From Bacteroidales bacterium UBA6346 (GTDB lineage Bacteria > Bacteroidota > Bacteroidia > Bacteroidales > UBA932), in assembly GCA_002438905.1 (NCBI GenBank), contig DJSA01000089.1, positions 1 to 7,304 of the forward strand: a stretch of DNA of 7,304 nucleotides, given 5' to 3'. The position numbers were made by a program, and so were the translations under genes. Position 1 is the stretch's first letter. Each line of letters opens with the position of its first letter. Shown piece after piece: positions 1 to 6,077 of the stretch. The notes beneath the pieces are model-generated. The model was not told the DNA's origin, did not search any database, and saw only the letters and a list, made by a program, of their open reading frames with translations.

Positions 1-923
1 GTCACGCCATTCCCCGCGATTGCCGCATCAAGACACCTTTCCCTGCGCTCCCGAGCCGTTTCTCCCGGCTCGCTTCCAAGTCCGGCAATCGAGAAAAGGC
101 GGTCGAGAAAGGCATCTGTGACCTTGGACGCGGCTGCCGGAGTTATAGTGTTTCCGAGCGGAGGAGACTGAAGTATAGCCCTGTGAAACAGCAACTCTCC
201 CCCGAAGCGTGGAACATTTGTAAAAGGTTCCGCATCGTCCGCCGAGGCAATCAGCGATGCAATGGAGTGTGCCCCCGCCGACTGCCCGAAAACGGAGACA
301 TTGTTCGGGTCCCCGCCGAACGAAGCGATATGCCGGCGAATCCAACGCAGCGACGCTTTCTGATCCTCCAGACCGAGATTCGCGATTCCCCTTTCCGGCA
401 TCCACATATATCCTTCAACCCCGAGACGATAGGAAACCTTCACCACGATGACATTCCCTGCCTCGGCCAGCCGCGACACGTCATAGCGATGATCTTCACT
501 TCCTCCTGTGAAGTAAAAGCCACCGTGAATCCATACCATCACAGGCAGCTTCCCAAGCGTCTTCCCGGAAGCCTCAGACTCCCCTTCTGAGCCAACATTG
601 GGACAGAGATTGGGACCGGCATTCACGTCCACTGCCCCCGGCACGGTCACGGATAGGCACAGTTCCCCCTCACGCATTTCCAAACCGGAATCCGGGCCAA
701 GCTGTCCTGACAGATGCGTCAAATCCTGAGGACATACGCAACCATATTTCGTAGCATCATAGACCTCATCCTTGTCGTAATCCTCCTCCACAGGCTTGCC
801 AAACCGTTCATAACGCGCATAGACTATCCCGTGGAACACTTTCGCGCCGTTCCACGACCTTATGCCGATGAACTTCCCGTCTACGCTATGCACGCACGAA
901 GCATTCACATTTTCCTGTTTCAT
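1..923 (-). CDS. Type B carboxylesterase (alpha/beta hydrolase), N-terminal part, cut by the window edge
   Basis: This frame stays open from an ATG at 923 down to base 1, giving 307 residues; the C-terminal part lies outside the window. Domain signs match the COesterase family (PF00135). They include a GIVYA segment (residues 32-36) like the family's GIPYA, the oxyanion-hole HGG at 133-135 after a hydrophobic strand, a NLGLEDQ segment (182-188) followed by a FGGDPNNV loop, and the nucleophile elbow GQSAG at 213-217 with the likely catalytic Ser215. The acidic and His members of the triad should lie past the edge. An in-frame TGA four codons upstream fixes ATG 923 as the first possible ATG. 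No signal peptide is visible, so the protein is probably cytoplasmic. The usual EDCL motif is altered to ELCL (87-90), and a polar low-complexity insert follows at about 100-122. It is transcribed away from the decarboxylase operon. Substrate unknown; family members hydrolyse carboxylic esters. Confidence 0.9.
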   Translation of the reverse strand, partial: MKQENVNASCVHSVDGKFIGIRSWNGAKVFHGIVYARYERFGKPVEEDYDKDEVYDATKYGCVCPQDLTHLSGQLGPDSGLEMREGELCLSVTVPGAVDVNAGPNLCPNVGSEGESEASGKTLGKLPVMVWIHGGFYFTGGSEDHRYDVSRLAEAGNVIVVKVSYRLGVEGYMWMPERGIANLGLEDQKASLRWIRRHIASFGGDPNNVSVFGQSAGAHSIASLIASADDAEPFTNVPRFGGELLFHRAILQSPPLGNTITPAAASKVTDAFLDRLFSIAGLGSEPGETARERRERCLDAAIAGNGV

Positions 924-955
924 AAGACGATGTCATTTTTCGATTTTTGAACACA

Positions 956-988
956 CAAATTTACAAAAGCGTTTCGGAAAGCCGTAAA
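956..988 (-). promoter_or_regulatory. Predicted Bacteroidota-type promoter for the carboxylesterase
   Basis: On the minus strand, TAAATTTG (963-956) matches the Bacteroidota -7 consensus TAnnTTTG exactly. A TTTA lies 21 bases upstream (988-985) and could serve as a weak -33 element. Transcription would begin around 950, leaving a leader of about 25-30 bases before the ATG at 923. The -7 match is seen directly; promoter activity is inferred. Confidence 0.5.
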
Positions 989-1003
989 AAAGTTTTAACT
1001 TTG
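972..1003 (+). promoter_or_regulatory. Predicted Bacteroidota-type promoter for the decarboxylase operon
   Basis: TAACTTTG (996-1003) matches the -7 consensus TAnnTTTG exactly, and TTTC (972-975) lies 20 bases upstream, close to the -33 TTTG consensus and spacing. Transcription would start near 1008-1010, leaving a leader of about 40 bases before the first gene. The element overlaps the divergent promoter on the other strand. Activity is inferred from the motif match. Confidence 0.55.
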
Positions 1004-1050
1004 GAGGTTTAATTGGGATTTGTGTTCCGAATCAAAATTTTGAACCTGAC

Positions 1051-2613
1051 ATGAGCATCCAGACAGAAAAGATTAAAGAACTCGTCGAAAAAAGGAAAGT
1101 CGCGCGGCTCGGCGGCGGACAGGCGAGAATAGATGCCCAGCATTCAAAGGGTAAACTCACTGCCAGAGAGAGGATTGCATTGCTTCTGGACGAGGGCAGT
1201 TTCGAGGAATACGATATGTTCGTGCACCACAGATGTCACAATTTCGGAATGGATAAGGTCCATTTCGACGGAGACGGGGTCGTGACTGGGCAGGGAACCA
1301 TCAACGGCAGGGTTGTATATGTGTTCGCTCAAGACTTCACGGTGACAGGAGGCTCGCTTTCGGAAACTATGGCACAGAAAATCTGCAAGGTCATGGATAT
1401 GGCGGTTCGCAACGGGGCGCCGTGCATCGGTCTCAATGACTCCGGCGGAGCGAGGATTCAGGAAGGAGTCAGTTCTCTAGCCGGCTTCGGGGAAATTTTT
1501 GAGAGAAACATCCTGTCCTCCGGCGTGATTCCGCAGATTTCAGGAATATTCGGACCATGTGCAGGTGGTGCAGTCTACTCCCCTGCCCTCACAGACTTCA
1601 ACATAATGATTCAGAACACCTCGTATATGTTCCTCACCGGTCCTGCGGTCGTCAAGAGCGTCACTGGGGAGGTCGTAACGCAGGAGCAGCTCGGAGGGGC
1701 GTCGGTTCACGCGACCAAGAGCGGAGTGGCGCATTTTGCCGCTGAAAACGAACAGGAAGGCCTGCAGCTCATCCGACAACTCATCGGCTTCATCCCTTCA
1801 AACAACCGTGAGAAAGCACCGGAGAGGCCGACAAGCGACCCATACAACCGGGTGGATTACAAGCTCAACGACATAATCCCAGACAATCCGAACAAAGCAT
1901 ACGACATGTACGGAGTCATCGGCTCCATCGTCGATGACGGGCAATTCCTCGAAGTCCACAAAGGCTGGGCAAAGAACATAATCATAGGTTTCGCGCACAT
2001 GGGCGGTAAATCCATCGGAATCGTGGCAAACCAGCCTAAAATACTCGCGGGCGTGCTCGACATCAACGCCTCACGCAAGGCCGCGCGCTTTGTCCGTTTC
2101 TGCGACGCGTTCAACATCCCGCTCGTCACACTCGTCGATGTTCCAGGCTTCCTATGCGGAACCCAGCAGGAGTACGGCGGCATCATCGCGAACGGAGCCA
2201 AGCTCCTCTATGCCTACGGGGAGGCTACCGTGCCGAAGATTACGGTGACCCTGCGCAAGAGCTACGGAGGAGCACATATCGTAATGAGCTGTAAGCAGTT
2301 GCGTGGAGACGTGAACTACGCATGGCCGAGCGCGAACATAGCCGTGATGGGAGCCGACGGAGCGGTCGAGATCCTCTACTCCAAGGAACTAAAGGCCATT
2401 GAAGACCCGACAAAGCGGGCAGAGCTCAAAGAGGCGAAGAAAAAGGAATACGATGACCTGTTCTGCAACCCGTACTACGCCGCGTCGTTCGGTTATATAG
2501 ACGATGTCATAGAGCCGGCAAACACGCGCTTCAGGGTGATTCGCGCCCTTGTGCAGCTTGAGAACAAGAAGGTGGAGAATCCTGTGCGCAAACATGATAA
2601 CCTGCCGATGTAG
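1051..2613 (+). CDS. mmdA: Methylmalonyl-CoA decarboxylase alpha subunit (acyl-CoA carboxyltransferase)
   Basis: This 520-residue protein has the full length of the acyl-CoA carboxyltransferase family (PF01039: MmdA, PccB, GcdA). It moves the carboxyl group of (S)-methylmalonyl-CoA to biotin on the carrier protein, releasing propionyl-CoA in the cytoplasm. Both crotonase-like halves are present. The N half has GGARIQEG (132-139) and the first oxyanion loop GPCAGGA (168-174). The C half has DVPGF (363-367), QEYGGII (373-379), the second oxyanion loop YGGAHIV (405-411) and RGDVNYAWP (418-426). The tail IDDVIEPANTR (483-493) is also typical. Family knowledge says these enzymes act on acyl-CoA, so oxaloacetate (OadA) is unlikely. 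Propionyl-CoA carboxylase or glutaconyl-CoA decarboxylase are alternatives, but the neighbours favour methylmalonyl-CoA decarboxylase. One oddity is Cys369 where FLPG is usual. There is no Shine-Dalgarno sequence just before ATG 1051, which is common in Bacteroidota. Confidence 0.93.
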   Translation: MSIQTEKIKELVEKRKVARLGGGQARIDAQHSKGKLTARERIALLLDEGSFEEYDMFVHHRCHNFGMDKVHFDGDGVVTGQGTINGRVVYVFAQDFTVTGGSLSETMAQKICKVMDMAVRNGAPCIGLNDSGGARIQEGVSSLAGFGEIFERNILSSGVIPQISGIFGPCAGGAVYSPALTDFNIMIQNTSYMFLTGPAVVKSVTGEVVTQEQLGGASVHATKSGVAHFAAENEQEGLQLIRQLIGFIPSNNREKAPERPTSDPYNRVDYKLNDIIPDNPNKAYDMYGVIGSIVDDGQFLEVHKGWAKNIIIGFAHMGGKSIGIVANQPKILAGVLDINASRKAARFVRFCDAFNIPLVTLVDVPGFLCGTQQEYGGIIANGAKLLYAYGEATVPKITVTLRKSYGGAHIVMSCKQLRGDVNYAWPSANIAVMGADGAVEILYSKELKAIEDPTKRAELKEAKKKEYDDLFCNPYYAASFGYIDDVIEPANTRFRVIRALVQLENKKVENPVRKHDNLPM

Positions 2614-2646
2614 AAAAAGTTACGCAACTGAAAAAGGCATTGAGAC

Positions 2647-2964
2647 ATGAAATTCGGACTCATACTTACGCTAACTTCCGTTCTAGTCGTGTTCTTTGCG
2701 CTGACGGTGCTCTATTTCTGCTATTCGGGGATAGGCAAGGTTCTGGACACGGATTGGAAAGAGAAATTTCGCTGGCGGCACCGGAAAGGGACAGAGAGCA
2801 AGGGAAAGATACCCCCGGAGGCAGCAGCAGCCGTGGCGATGGCGCTCGAAAGGGAACTTTCCCGCGAGGATGAAGTTGCGGCCGCGATTTCGATGGCTCT
2901 TGAGGCTGAAGGATATGGAGAGGTGCATGATGTCGAGAGCTATCTTATAACGATACGCAGATAG
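2647..2964 (+). CDS. mmdD: OadG-family small membrane subunit (delta/gamma chain of a decarboxylase sodium pump)
   Basis: This is a 105-residue protein with one N-terminal transmembrane helix (about residues 4-26), then a basic, charged segment (38-53) and a soluble helical tail. It fits the OadG family (PF04277), whose members anchor the carboxyltransferase to the membrane subunit and aid assembly of the complex. The tail ends in ESYLITIRR, like the ITI(R/K)R end of Bacteroidales homologues as I recall them. It starts 33 bases after mmdA and lies between mmdA and the biotin carrier, where mmdD sits in Propionigenium. An unusual feature is that the VAAAISMALE-type helix occurs twice, at residues 58-70 and 76-88. 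Sequence identity in this family is low, so the call rests on topology, tail motif and position. A TTG at 2640 opens another frame over the same DNA, but its product resembles nothing expected here. Confidence 0.8.
   Translation: MKFGLILTLTSVLVVFFALTVLYFCYSGIGKVLDTDWKEKFRWRHRKGTESKGKIPPEAAAAVAMALERELSREDEVAAAISMALEAEGYGEVHDVESYLITIRR
2818..2910 (+). repeat. Internal duplication of an Ala-rich helix within the OadG-like gene
   Basis: Codons 58-70 (2818-2856, EAAAAVAMALERE) and codons 76-88 (2872-2910, EVAAAISMALEAE) encode near-identical 13-residue helices with an 18-residue period. At DNA level they have diverged (gcagcagcagcc against gttgcggccgcg), so this is an old duplication, or convergence, and not a recent slippage event. 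Confidence 0.6.
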
Positions 2965-2991
2965 AAAATGTTCTCCGGACGGGACGAAAGA

Positions 2992-3019
2992 ATACGGAAT
3001 GAAAGGATATGGAATGAAT
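2992..3019 (+). repeat. Two-copy imperfect direct repeat in the mmdD-mmdC gap
   Basis: ATACGGAATGAAA (2992-3004) and ATATGGAATGAAT (3007-3019) agree at 11 of 13 bases with a period of 15. The repeat lies in a purine-rich 71-base intercistronic stretch (2965-3035) just before the biotin carrier gene. Function unknown; it may be chance in purine-rich DNA. Confidence 0.35.
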
Positions 3020-3035
3020 ATAAACGCAATGGTTT

Positions 3036-3524
3036 ATGGGAAAATATAATTTCAGAATAAACGGACACGACTATGATGTCGAAGTAAATTCGGTGGAAAA
3101 CGGAGTGGCCGATGTTACGGTGAACGGAACTGACTACAAGGTAGAACTCGGAGACTCAACTCCGGCAGCCTCGCTCTCCGGAACGATTCAGAAGCCTATA
3201 CAGCCACAGAGTGCCACTACTGCAACGATAGCCGCGCACAACGCTGGGAGTACTGTCACAACCGCCGCTGCGCAGCAGTCACAAGCGGCTCCAGCACAGC
3301 CGTCCGGACAAGGCAAAACCGTCACTTCTCCGCTTCCGGGAGTGATCCTTGACATAAGGGTGAAGGTCGGTGACAGCGTCAAGGCCGGTCAGACAGTGGC
3401 GGTACTTGAGGCGATGAAGATGGAAAACGAGATTGAGGCAACCATCAGCGGGACAGTCACGGCAATCAGCGCGTCAAAGGGAGACTCGGTGCTTGAGGGT
3501 GCAACGATAATGACAATAGCATAA
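3036..3524 (+). CDS. mmdC: Biotin carboxyl carrier protein of the decarboxylase (gamma subunit)
   Basis: This 162-residue protein carries the biotin that shuttles CO2 from the alpha subunit to the membrane-bound beta subunit. Three parts are visible. An N-terminal conserved segment (1-40) begins MGKYNFRINGHDYDVEV. An Ala/Thr/Gln/Pro-rich flexible linker covers about 41-93. A biotinyl/lipoyl domain covers about 94-162 (PF00364). The biotinylation motif EAMKMEN spans residues 125-131, and Lys128 has 34 residues after it, the canonical distance from the C terminus. The PLPGVI turn before it is also typical. It lies 71 bases after the OadG-like gene and 11 bases before the beta subunit gene, so cotranscription is very likely. 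A holoenzyme synthetase (BirA) must be supplied from elsewhere. ATG 3036 is chosen because the conserved N-terminal segment begins directly there. Confidence 0.94.
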   Translation: MGKYNFRINGHDYDVEVNSVENGVADVTVNGTDYKVELGDSTPAASLSGTIQKPIQPQSATTATIAAHNAGSTVTTAAAQQSQAAPAQPSGQGKTVTSPLPGVILDIRVKVGDSVKAGQTVAVLEAMKMENEIEATISGTVTAISASKGDSVLEGATIMTIA

Positions 3525-3535
3525 CCCGGAGAGCA

Positions 3536-4678
3536 ATGCACGAGATTATCGACAGCCTACAACAGTTCTGGAGCTTCACAGGATTCTACAACTGCACCTG
3601 GCAGCACCTCGTGATGATTGCCATCGGCATTGCATTCATCGTTCTCGGAATAGTCAAGAAATGGGAACCGCTGCTGCTTGTCCCGATAGGTTTCGGCATA
3701 GTAGTCGGCAACATCCCGCTTCCGGAAGGGATGCAGGTCGGCATCTATGAGGAGGGCTCCGTACTCAACATTCTCTATCAGGGAGTTGTGAAGGGGTGGT
3801 ATCCCCCACTCATATTCCTCGGTATCGGCGCGATGACGGATTTCTCCTCGCTCATTTCGCAGCCACGGCTCATACTCATCGGTGCGGCAGCGCAGATGGG
3901 CATTTTCGGGGCGTTCCTGCTAGCCCTCTGGCTCGGATTCAGCCCGCAGGAAGCCGGTGCAATCGGAATAATCGGAGGCGCGGACGGTCCCACGGCCATT
4001 TTCCTAAGTTCAAAGCTTGCGCCTCATCTTCTCGGAGCCATCGCAGTTTCGGCCTATTCCTACATGGCGCTCGTACCCGTGATCCAGAAGCCTATAATGC
4101 TTTTATTGACCACAAAGAGGGAAAGAATCATCAGAATGGCTCCTCCGAGACAGGTCAGCCAAAGGGAAAAAATCATATTCCCGATAGTTGGTTTCATACT
4201 AACAGCGTTCATCGTCCCGTCCGGTCTTCCGCTTCTTGGCATGCTGTTTTTCGGAAATCTCCTGAAAGAGAGCGGAGTGACGAGAAGGCTAGCAGAGACC
4301 GCTCGGGGACCGCTTATCGATGTGGTGACAACGCTCATCGGACTGACCGTCGGCGCGTCCACTCAGGCGGATCAGTTCCTGTCTCCGCAGTCTGTTAAAA
4401 TCTTCATTTTGGGGCTGATTTCGTTCGTGATAGCCACTTTCTGCGGCGTACTTTTTGTGAAATTCATGAACTTGTTCTGCAAAGATGGTCACAAGATAAA
4501 TCCGCTCATCGGCAATGCCGGTGTGTCTGCTGTGCCTGATTCCGCGCGGGTTTCGGAGACTGTAGGACGAGAATTTGACAAAGACAACCATTTGCTTATG
4601 CACGCGATGGCCCCAAATGTCGCCGGGGTGATCGGGTCGGCTGTGGCGGCCGGCATATTGCTGAGCTTTCTCGGATGA
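3536..4678 (+). CDS. mmdB: Na+-transporting methylmalonyl-CoA decarboxylase beta subunit (OadB/MmdB/GcdB family)
   Basis: This 380-residue multi-pass membrane protein (PF03977) takes carboxybiotin from the carrier, releases CO2 and uses that energy to export Na+. The residues shown to matter in Klebsiella OadB are all present at matching spacing. GGADGPTAIFL (147-157) holds Asp150 (OadB Asp203), and Tyr176 matches Tyr229. NPLIGNAGVSAVP (322-334) then supplies Asn322, Gly326 and Ser331 for Asn373, Gly377 and Ser382, and Arg338 matches Arg389. Hydrophobic segments run from about residue 24 to the C terminus, with the usual re-entrant-like glycine-rich stretches. A GGAGAG at 3528-3533 is a possible ribosome binding site close to ATG 3536. 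It is the last gene of the decarboxylase set. No terminator hairpin with a T-run follows, so transcription may continue into the ATPase genes. Confidence 0.95.
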   Translation: MHEIIDSLQQFWSFTGFYNCTWQHLVMIAIGIAFIVLGIVKKWEPLLLVPIGFGIVVGNIPLPEGMQVGIYEEGSVLNILYQGVVKGWYPPLIFLGIGAMTDFSSLISQPRLILIGAAAQMGIFGAFLLALWLGFSPQEAGAIGIIGGADGPTAIFLSSKLAPHLLGAIAVSAYSYMALVPVIQKPIMLLLTTKRERIIRMAPPRQVSQREKIIFPIVGFILTAFIVPSGLPLLGMLFFGNLLKESGVTRRLAETARGPLIDVVTTLIGLTVGASTQADQFLSPQSVKIFILGLISFVIATFCGVLFVKFMNLFCKDGHKINPLIGNAGVSAVPDSARVSETVGREFDKDNHLLMHAMAPNVAGVIGSAVAAGILLSFLG

Positions 4679-4754
4679 GGACAGATTCATTCGATTTTTA
4701 ACCGAACATATTGATAGATAGACAAATATATAAAACAAAATAAATATTCAAACA
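4679..4754. other. AT-rich gap between the decarboxylase and V-ATPase genes
   Basis: These 76 bases are the most AT-rich stretch in the window, especially 4708-4752. I find no exact TAnnTTTG element, no strong hairpin and no T-tract terminator. The only inverted match is TTCG/CGAA (4690-4693 with 4703-4706), which is too short to terminate. It may hold a promoter for the ATPase operon that departs from consensus, or may simply be a spacer within one long transcript. Confidence 0.4.
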
Positions 4755-5360
4755 ATGCAGAACAAATTGCAGGAACTGACAGAAAAGCTCTACAACGAGG
4801 GACTGTCAAAAGGAAAGGCTGAAGGAGAGGCTGTTCTCTCGAAGGCGCAGGCCGAGGCAGACGCTATCGTGGCAGAGGCCAAGAAGCAGGCTGAAGCCAT
4901 TGTTTCAAAGGCACATAAAGATGCAGAGGACCTAAGGACAAAGACTGCCGGAGACATCGCTCTTGCGTCAAGGCAGGCTGTAGGCGAAACTAGGCAGGCT
5001 ATTGAGAAACTCATCATCGCTCAAGCGGCTGGCGCAAAAGTAAAGACGACACTTTCCGATGAGGAGTTCGTGAAGACTCTCATCACTTCTGCCGTGAAGG
5101 CATTCGCGGACGGGAAGGACACCGGCATTGACGTCTGTCTTCCTGAATCTGCAAAGTCCAGTCTCGTCGGATTCGTGAAGAACGAAGTCGCGAAGACCCT
5201 CAGCAAGGAAGTTGAAGTGAAATTCAGTAAGAAAATCGGTGGTGGATTCACCATCGGTCCTAAGGATGGGGGCTATTTCATCAACTTCACCGATGAGGCA
5301 TTCAACGAACTCATAGGCGACTATCTCCGCCCTGCAACGAGAAAGATTCTTTTCGGATAG
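4755..5360 (+). CDS. atpE: V-type ATPase subunit E (peripheral stalk)
   Basis: This 201-residue protein fits V/A-type ATPase subunit E (PF01991). With its usual partner, it forms the peripheral stalk that holds the catalytic head still while the rotor turns. The N-terminal half (about 5-105) is a long, Ala/Lys/Glu-rich amphipathic helix with repeated AEA(D/K) and SKA units, typical of the stalk coil. The C-terminal half (about 106-201) is a compact mixed domain including the segment KIGGGFTIGPKDGG (residues 165-178), close to the family's GG-rich signature, and ending in a helix. It is the first gene of the ATPase operon, as is usual in Bacteroidales. No Shine-Dalgarno sequence is seen; an A-rich leader precedes the ATG. 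The symbol is used here for the V-type E subunit, not for the F-type c subunit. Confidence 0.9.
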   Translation: MQNKLQELTEKLYNEGLSKGKAEGEAVLSKAQAEADAIVAEAKKQAEAIVSKAHKDAEDLRTKTAGDIALASRQAVGETRQAIEKLIIAQAAGAKVKTTLSDEEFVKTLITSAVKAFADGKDTGIDVCLPESAKSSLVGFVKNEVAKTLSKEVEVKFSKKIGGGFTIGPKDGGYFINFTDEAFNELIGDYLRPATRKILFG

Positions 5361-5389
5361 TACCGAAGAAATATTTAAGTTTATTTTTT

Positions 5390-6007
5390 GTGAAAAACTA
5401 CGAATACATCATTGCCTGCCTGCCTGTCATCGACAGCGGATTCAGGTTCACGGACACGACTCCGGATCAGTTCATCGCGGAAATACGCGAACAGCTGGAT
5501 TCGCGTGACAACGCGCTCGTGGACTTTCTGCTGAAAGGCTATGAGGAGGCCAATCTCACGCCTGAATTCTACGCTGCGGCAATCTCGCACAGGAATCATT
5601 TCATCCGCGAATACTTCCGCTTTGACCTAAACTTGAGGAACGCAAAAGTGAAATACCTCAACAGTTCCCTCGGGCGGCCTGCCGGGAAAGATCTCATGGT
5701 TCTTTCTGACAAGGATGGCGAACCGATTGTGCTGGCGTTTGAAGAAGAGGGAACGGTGACGAGCATACTTCGCGGTGAGGATCTGCTGGCCAGGGAAAGG
5801 GCGCTCGACGATCTGATGTGGGAAAAGATCTCGGAGATTACGGTTTTTGACTATTTTGACATTGAGGCCGTGCTTGCGTTCATCGCAAAGATGCAGGTTG
5901 TTGCACGCTGGTATAGGCTCGACGAGCAACACGGGCGGGAGATGTTCCGAAAGTTGGTCGACGAGGTGCGGGGGACTTTCAAGGGAGTCAACTTCACCGC
6001 CGAATAG
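5390..6007 (+). CDS. DUF2764-like V-ATPase operon protein, possible subunit C equivalent
   Basis: This 205-residue soluble, mostly helical protein has no signal peptide or transmembrane segment. It begins MKNYEYIIACLPVI, a pattern I associate with DUF2764 (PF10962), a family found between subunits E and A in Bacteroidales V-ATPase operons. Subunit C (NtpC, or d) usually sits at this position in other bacteria and caps the membrane rotor. The C-terminal stretch at residues 157-190 runs through IEAVLAFIAKMQ and VARWYRLD. It resembles the end of subunit C, where an AYL.AKE-type helix leads to a basic helix. Homology to subunit C is inference, and the protein is shorter than typical subunit C (about 330-350 residues). 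The start is GTG 5390; no in-frame ATG occurs before about codon 103, and an ATG start there would lose the conserved N terminus. It lies 29 bases after atpE. Confidence 0.75.
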   Translation: MKNYEYIIACLPVIDSGFRFTDTTPDQFIAEIREQLDSRDNALVDFLLKGYEEANLTPEFYAAAISHRNHFIREYFRFDLNLRNAKVKYLNSSLGRPAGKDLMVLSDKDGEPIVLAFEEEGTVTSILRGEDLLARERALDDLMWEKISEITVFDYFDIEAVLAFIAKMQVVARWYRLDEQHGREMFRKLVDEVRGTFKGVNFTAE

Positions 6008-6043
6008 ATGGACAGGAAAAGGGACGGCGTCCATTTCCTCCAT
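6008..6043 (+). promoter_or_regulatory. Intercistronic stem-loop upstream of the V-ATPase subunit A gene
   Basis: Directly after the stop codon of the DUF2764-like gene the RNA can fold into a long hairpin. The pairs are 6008-6012 with 6039-6043 (ATGGA/TCCAT), 6015-6019 with 6034-6038 (GGAAA/TTTCC) and 6022-6025 with 6029-6032 (GGAC/GTCC). The loop is GGC at 6026-6028. That makes 14 Watson-Crick pairs interrupted by one bulge (6013-6014) and one small internal loop (6020-6021 opposite 6033). No T-run follows, so it is not a classic terminator. It sits 34 bases before the ATG of atpA and could mark an RNA processing or stability point. Confidence 0.5.
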
Positions 6044-6077
6044 ACGAACAGAAATAATTAATAAAGAAACACTCAAT

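Noticed and set aside
183..590. Plus-strand open frames over the first 950 bases (for example 183-590 and 714-950)
   Set aside because: They lie opposite a continuous minus-strand esterase frame with clear HGG and GQSAG motifs, and their own products show no domain pattern.
1003..1054. A GGAGG (1003-1007) placed 5 bases before a TTG (1013) that opens a 13-codon frame ending in TGA overlapping the mmdA ATG, as in a coupled leader peptide
   Set aside because: The GGAGG overlaps the predicted -7 promoter element and would lie upstream of the transcript start, so it could not act in translation from that promoter. The peptide has no attenuator-like composition.
2968..3060. A 30-codon ATG frame between the OadG-like gene and the biotin carrier gene
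   Set aside because: It overlaps the start of the biotin carrier, has no ribosome site and encodes a charged peptide with no recognisable feature; chance is likely in purine-rich DNA.
4679..4754. A possible terminator between the decarboxylase and ATPase operons
   Set aside because: Only a 4-base inverted match is present and no T-run follows a stem, so I do not call one.
5351..5383. A promoter-like pair (TTTC 5351-5354 and TAAGTTTA 5376-5383) just before the DUF2764-like gene
   Set aside because: The -7 element misses the last consensus base, and a start there would make the GTG gene nearly leaderless inside a tight operon. Evidence is too weak to list.
6008..6061. A 17-codon ATG frame directly after the DUF2764-like stop codon
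   Set aside because: Its bases are better explained by the stem-loop at 6008-6043; the peptide is very short and has no ribosome site or recognisable motif.
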